A stretch of 64,000 nucleotides of DNA from Utricularia gibba. Lineage: Eukaryota > Streptophyta > Magnoliopsida > Lamiales > Lentibulariaceae. The stretch covers positions 248,001 through 312,000 of the forward strand of contig NEEC01000012.1 in the NCBI GenBank assembly GCA_002189035.1, written 5' to 3'. The notes under the pieces were generated by a model, which saw nothing but the letters and a program-made list of their open reading frames with translations, searched no databases and was not told where the DNA came from. Below are positions 60,356-64,000 of the stretch, in pieces; position 1 is the first letter of the stretch; each line of letters starts with the position of its first letter. A program made the position numbers and the translations under genes.

Positions 60356-60539
60356 ATATATAATTTGTTCTATTGATAATGAATTCATTCCTGAATTCAA
60401 TGAAGAGCATGATCTTTTCGAAATAAGCATTTTGATTTAGAGGATTTTTCAATCATTATGCCTCATCATAGTAGTGCATTTATTGATGCTATTGAAGCTA
60501 CTGTTGAGTATATATTCAAAGATGAGCCAGATCAACCCT

Positions 60540-61681
60540 GAAGAAATAGAGGAAAGCGTGAATACATTGATCGTGGGCGTGAGTTTGGAAACACTCGCCT
60601 AGTGGAAGACTTTCTCCATCAATGCCACCTACAATGATCAGATATTTCGTCGACATTTCAGAATGCGTCGTAGTTTGTTCAAGTGTATTATTTCCAATCT
60701 TGTGGAAGTAGTTCCATATCTACAAGAGAAACCAGATGCAACCGGTAGTGTCTCCTTAAAAACAATGCAAAAATGTACTGCTGCAATGCGAATGATAGCA
60801 TATGGATATGGTGCAAATGATTGTGATGAATATTTTCGAATTGGTGAGTCAACTACCCTCAAGTGCTTAAGATCTTTTGTAACCGAAATTCGTACAGTGT
60901 TTGAGACAAAATATATGCGATGCCCCAATCCAAGCGACATTTAAAGACTTCTATCATGGGGTGAATAAAGAGGATTCCCTAATATGTTGGGAAGTATAGA
61001 TTGTATTCATTAGGAGTGGAAAAATTGTTCTGTAACTTGGACACAATATACTCGTAGATATGGGTTTTCTACTGTCATATTAGAGGCAGTTGCTTCAAAT
61101 GATACATGGATATGACATTCGTTCTTTGATACTCCATGTTCAAATAATGATCTTAATGTGTTATCTCATTCAACGTTATTTGATGTCTAGGTGTGCCCCC
61201 TCCAATTGAATTCTTGGTCAATGAAAAAAAATATGATATAGGATATTACTTAGCTAATGGTATTTATCCTGAATGACTTGTTTTTATGAAAACTATTGCT
61301 CTTCTATAAAATCCAAAAACAAGACTCTTTGCTACTCAACAAGAAAGTGCAAGAAAGGATGTAGAACGAGTTTTTGGACTATTAAAAGTAAGGTTTGGAA
61401 TTATTTATTCACCTGCTTGCATGTGGGGATCATGAAACTCTAGTTAATATCATGTATGTTGTTATAATTTAACACAATATGATTGTTGAAGATGAACGAC
61501 GTGATACTTAATCAGATCCTGAAGTCTATGATCAAATAACACAAGAGCCACCTGATTTATTAGGAGAAAATATCCATGCTTTTGAAGCATGTCTTGCTCA
61601 AGTTATGAAATCCAAGAAAACAAGATTGCACAGATAGTTGAAAGTAGATTTGATTAAGTATATGTGGAATAAGTTTAGTTA
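60540..61681 (+). pseudogene. Harbinger DDE transposase, broken
   Basis: Recognisable in order: REYIDRGREFGNTRL (about 60555), FRMRRSLF (60658), DATGSVSLKTMQKCTAAMRMIAYG (60736-60810), DEYFRIGESTTLKCL, the first Asp in LGSIDCIH (60986), an ILEAVAS box (61078), the second Asp in NNDLNVL (61148), YYLANGIYP (61246), and the Glu in ARKDVERVFGLLK (61353-61390). Stops occur at 60942, 61006 and elsewhere, and the frame changes several times. It is a member of the HARBI1-like plant family but not functional here. Confidence 0.8.
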
Positions 61682-61959
61682 ATTTTATATCTATTGTATT
61701 ATGTATTGTCTTAATAATATTTTTTTCTATTTTAAATAAATATTATTTTTATATTTGATTAATTATATAAATTAGTGTAAAATTAATAAATATAAATATT
61801 ATATACAACATTGTTCGGATAGGAATGTGGGTGACGACGTAAGAATGATGTGTATTATTTAATATTATTATTATATTAAATAATTATAAAATAAATAAAA
61901 TAAATATGAGGTAGAATCCATATTGTCCGGACACCAATGTAGATGGTCTGATAATCAAC

Positions 61960-62260
61960 TACTGATCCGTGCCTTTTGATGAATGACTCCACTTTAGTGC
62001 GACCTTCGAGACGAGATAGTAATCTACTATCTCTAGATTTTCATCCTCCATCTTTCTCCAATTTTCGGCATTCTTCCTATGATGGACCACCAGCCACATC
62101 TACCCAGCCTTCATATGCCCCTGCTCGAAATTTAATATCGCACCTACATTCATCTGATTTTACATCAAGCTCCAAGCCACAATCAAGCAAGCAATAGGGC
62201 AAAAGAGTTAGCTGGGGAAAAGCAATGGTAAAGAAAATTCTACCTTCTTAGAAAAAATGA
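61960..62260 (+). pseudogene. Ser/Pro-rich tail fragment, possibly from the MULE relic
   Basis: A frame (61976-62197) rich in Ser, Pro and His includes FRHSSYDGPPATSTQPSYAP. The tail of the MULE transposase at 46096 has a similar HSSYDAG stretch. It could be the end of the MULE relic at 56101, cut off by the Harbinger insertion. Similarity is short and low in complexity. Confidence 0.35.
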
Positions 62261-62849
62261 TGTAAGATTGTTATCAATATACCAATTTTATAAATATTGT
62301 TAACAAAATACCAATCTTTTTAAAGTTTTCGTTTTTTTCCATATTTCAAAGTTATAAAAATATCATAATTAAACCTAATATTGAATCACCCCCTTTAATA
62401 GAATTTATAAATTGAAAAATATAGATTTATAAACAAAAAATTGTTAACATAATATAAATAAAACTCAATACCGAAAAAACTTAACAAATTTAAATCCAAT
62501 AATTATGAATGCTACATCCCACTCCGTAGAATAATAAAATTGAAAATATCTTCAAAAATAATTAAAACAAAATAATGAATGTTGCACCCTACTACATATA
62601 GTTTGTAATAAAAAATTATAGTTACATTTAAATTTTAATATAGTACAATGTTAAGTTTTATATATGTTATTTGATAATAAAAAAATATTTTACAAGAAAA
62701 AAGTTAATTGCAAAATATATATTTTTGCAAATGAAATAGGCCTCACACATCTATATATTTTAGTTACGTTGATGATAAACGAAAAATTTACACGTCGTAT
62801 ATGTAAATCTTACTATCAAATAAATTTATAACCTAATACACATTAAAAC
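62261..62849. other. AT-rich spacer
   Basis: No feature recognised. Confidence 0.45.
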
Positions 62850-63950
62850 ATAATATAATTATGAGCATAGTGGACTAGGGTCGAACACAAGGAGCTAGGT
62901 GCTTGCTATGTGAAGGTCAATGCAAGGAATCAGTGTCACGTTAGTAAAATTGGTCTTAGCTAGGACTAAGGCAGAACTAAAACGAAATACAGTAAAGAAA
63001 AGTAATAAGTTCTGGAGCTCGGTTAATTCTGGAATGGAATGGGTGATGACTTGGGACTCCTAGGAGATTTATGCTAATCACTAAATAAGCTCACACAAAC
63101 CACAAATCATACAACTAACTCACAAGATCTAGGTCTACCCGAATTCTTGTTTTTCCCCCTAATCTTTGATCTACCTCTAATTAGGGTTTTTAAGTTGGGT
63201 TTCACTATTTCTCCCTCCTGGATCTATCTTGGTTTGTTAAGGAAGTGGCGTGATTTATGGTTTATTAGGTCTAAAGATGGATTAACATATTTCTCCCTCT
63301 TTCATCCCAAGGCACCCCCTCCCTAAGTGCTTAGCCACTCATAACAAAGGAAAGGAAAACGTTTTCATAGCATATCCTAAGCAACATCCTAGTTACAAAT
63401 GCTAAACAACAACGAGCAGTATATAGTAGTAGTAGGAAAGACAATTTGTTCACATAGGAAATCCAAATCTAGTCTTAGCTAGGAACAGTAAGAATCAAGA
63501 ACGAAAATAAATCTCCAATGAGAAGCTGTGTTCTTCTGGTTCGTCGCTCCATTTCCTCCTCTATCCAGAAAAATTCTCCAGAAACTTGTTCGTGAGTCTC
63601 CAAGGGGAGATCTGCCTTCTCTCTCCAACCTTCCCTCCTTTTGTTCAAAATCTCTCTTTTTTCCTCCTTGGATTTTGTGTATACCACTTTTCAGACTTTT
63701 GGACTCATCTTCTACCACTACACTGTGCATATTCGGCTCCTTGGGATTTGTGTTGCGACCTGCACTGCATTACTCAAATAAAACTATTAGAAGGTTGGGA
63801 CTAAATTGCATATTTAGTCCCAACTAAGACTTAATTGGCACTACTACGGTACTTATGTGCAAAAATATAGAACTAGCCAATAAAACATAATTTTGTAGTA
63901 CAAAATGAGTAAATTCCATGCATTGAGTCACTCAAAAATATGTGTTATCA
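62850..63950 (-). repeat. LTR of a different retrotransposon family
   Basis: On the minus strand a TG-starting end, TGATAACACATATTTTTGAG, lies at 63950 and the sequence runs about 1.1 kb to near 62850, where gtgccgaccc-like U5 wording (agtggactagggtcgaacaca) precedes an uncertain end. About 63690-63070 is the source-like match of the fragment within the Athila gag (11824-12456). Whether it is solo or part of an element continuing outside cannot be seen. Confidence 0.6.
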
Positions 63951-64000
63951 TCTGACAAGTATATTCTATATATAAAACCGATATATGTACAAAACATAAT

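Larger units (their letters stand above)
58430..61950 (+). mobile_element. PIF/Harbinger element relic
   Basis: Two frames typical of PIF/Harbinger elements lie in the same direction: a Myb/SANT-like ORF1 (59064-59947) and a DDE transposase (60540-61681). Near the possible ends are related palindromes, gtgtccgcggacac (58430-58443) and tgtccggaca (61924-61933). Terminal repeats and the expected 3-bp duplication could not be proved, so the borders are tentative. Confidence 0.6.

Noticed and set aside
60159-60440. Frame rich in Tyr, His and Thr
   Set aside because: It is generated by the tandem repeat between the Harbinger frames.
1-64000. tRNA, rRNA or other RNA genes
   Set aside because: No convincing tRNA arms or rRNA sequence were found by eye; a tRNAscan or Infernal run would settle this.

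Overview
The window reads as nuclear DNA of a flowering plant. It has GT-AG introns, plant-only gene families (a SLAC1-type anion channel, a MUSTACHES-like LRR receptor kinase, a GLOX-type copper radical oxidase, a group I bZIP factor), plant lineages of LTR retrotransposons (Athila, Ty1/copia), Mutator-like (MULE) and PIF/Harbinger transposons, and long AT-rich spacers. Nothing bacterial, organellar or viral was seen. I cannot name the species.

Four host genes are supported, all on the + strand: the S-type anion channel (533-2091, 3 exons), the LRR receptor-like kinase (25785-29154, one exon, broken by two one-base frameshifts in G runs), the glyoxal/aldehyde oxidase (40729-42485, 2 exons) and the bZIP factor (43315-44994, 4 coding exons). 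They do not form a pathway or cluster. They are isolated genes in a landscape of transposons.

Layout: 2.7-3.4 kb candidate MITE; 3.7-7.9 kb a minus-strand copia element holding a solo Athila-type LTR; 8.0-9.8 kb a second copia relic; 9.9-17.6 kb a decayed Athila element (5' LTR, gag, pol, env-like region, no 3' LTR); 17.8-19.2 kb a 5'-truncated LINE with poly(A); 19.2-20.8 kb a MULE relic; 21.9-23.2 kb a decayed LTR; 25.8-29.2 kb the receptor kinase; 31.0-31.8 kb a tandem TRIM-like array; 32.0-33.4 kb another solo LTR; 35.0-38.0 kb a copia relic with both LTRs; 38.0-39.5 kb a gypsy relic; 40.7-45.0 kb oxidase plus bZIP; 45.3-49.9 kb a structurally complete MULE with long terminal inverted repeats and a target-site duplication; 50.8-52.1 kb another solo LTR; 56.1-58.4 kb a second, related MULE relic; 58.4-61.95 kb a PIF/Harbinger relic; 62.85-63.95 kb an LTR of another family.

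The best leads are in the MULE at 45346-49913. Each terminal repeat carries four copies of a GAATACC-type motif at 29, 29 and 30 bp spacing. A 14-bp inverted repeat upstream of its transposase places two sites matching the plant mitotic (MSA) consensus head to head. Other leads are the homopolymer frameshifts in the receptor kinase, its substituted kinase motifs, an Athila gag whose nucleocapsid region is replaced by a piece of another element's LTR, and the tandem TRIM array.
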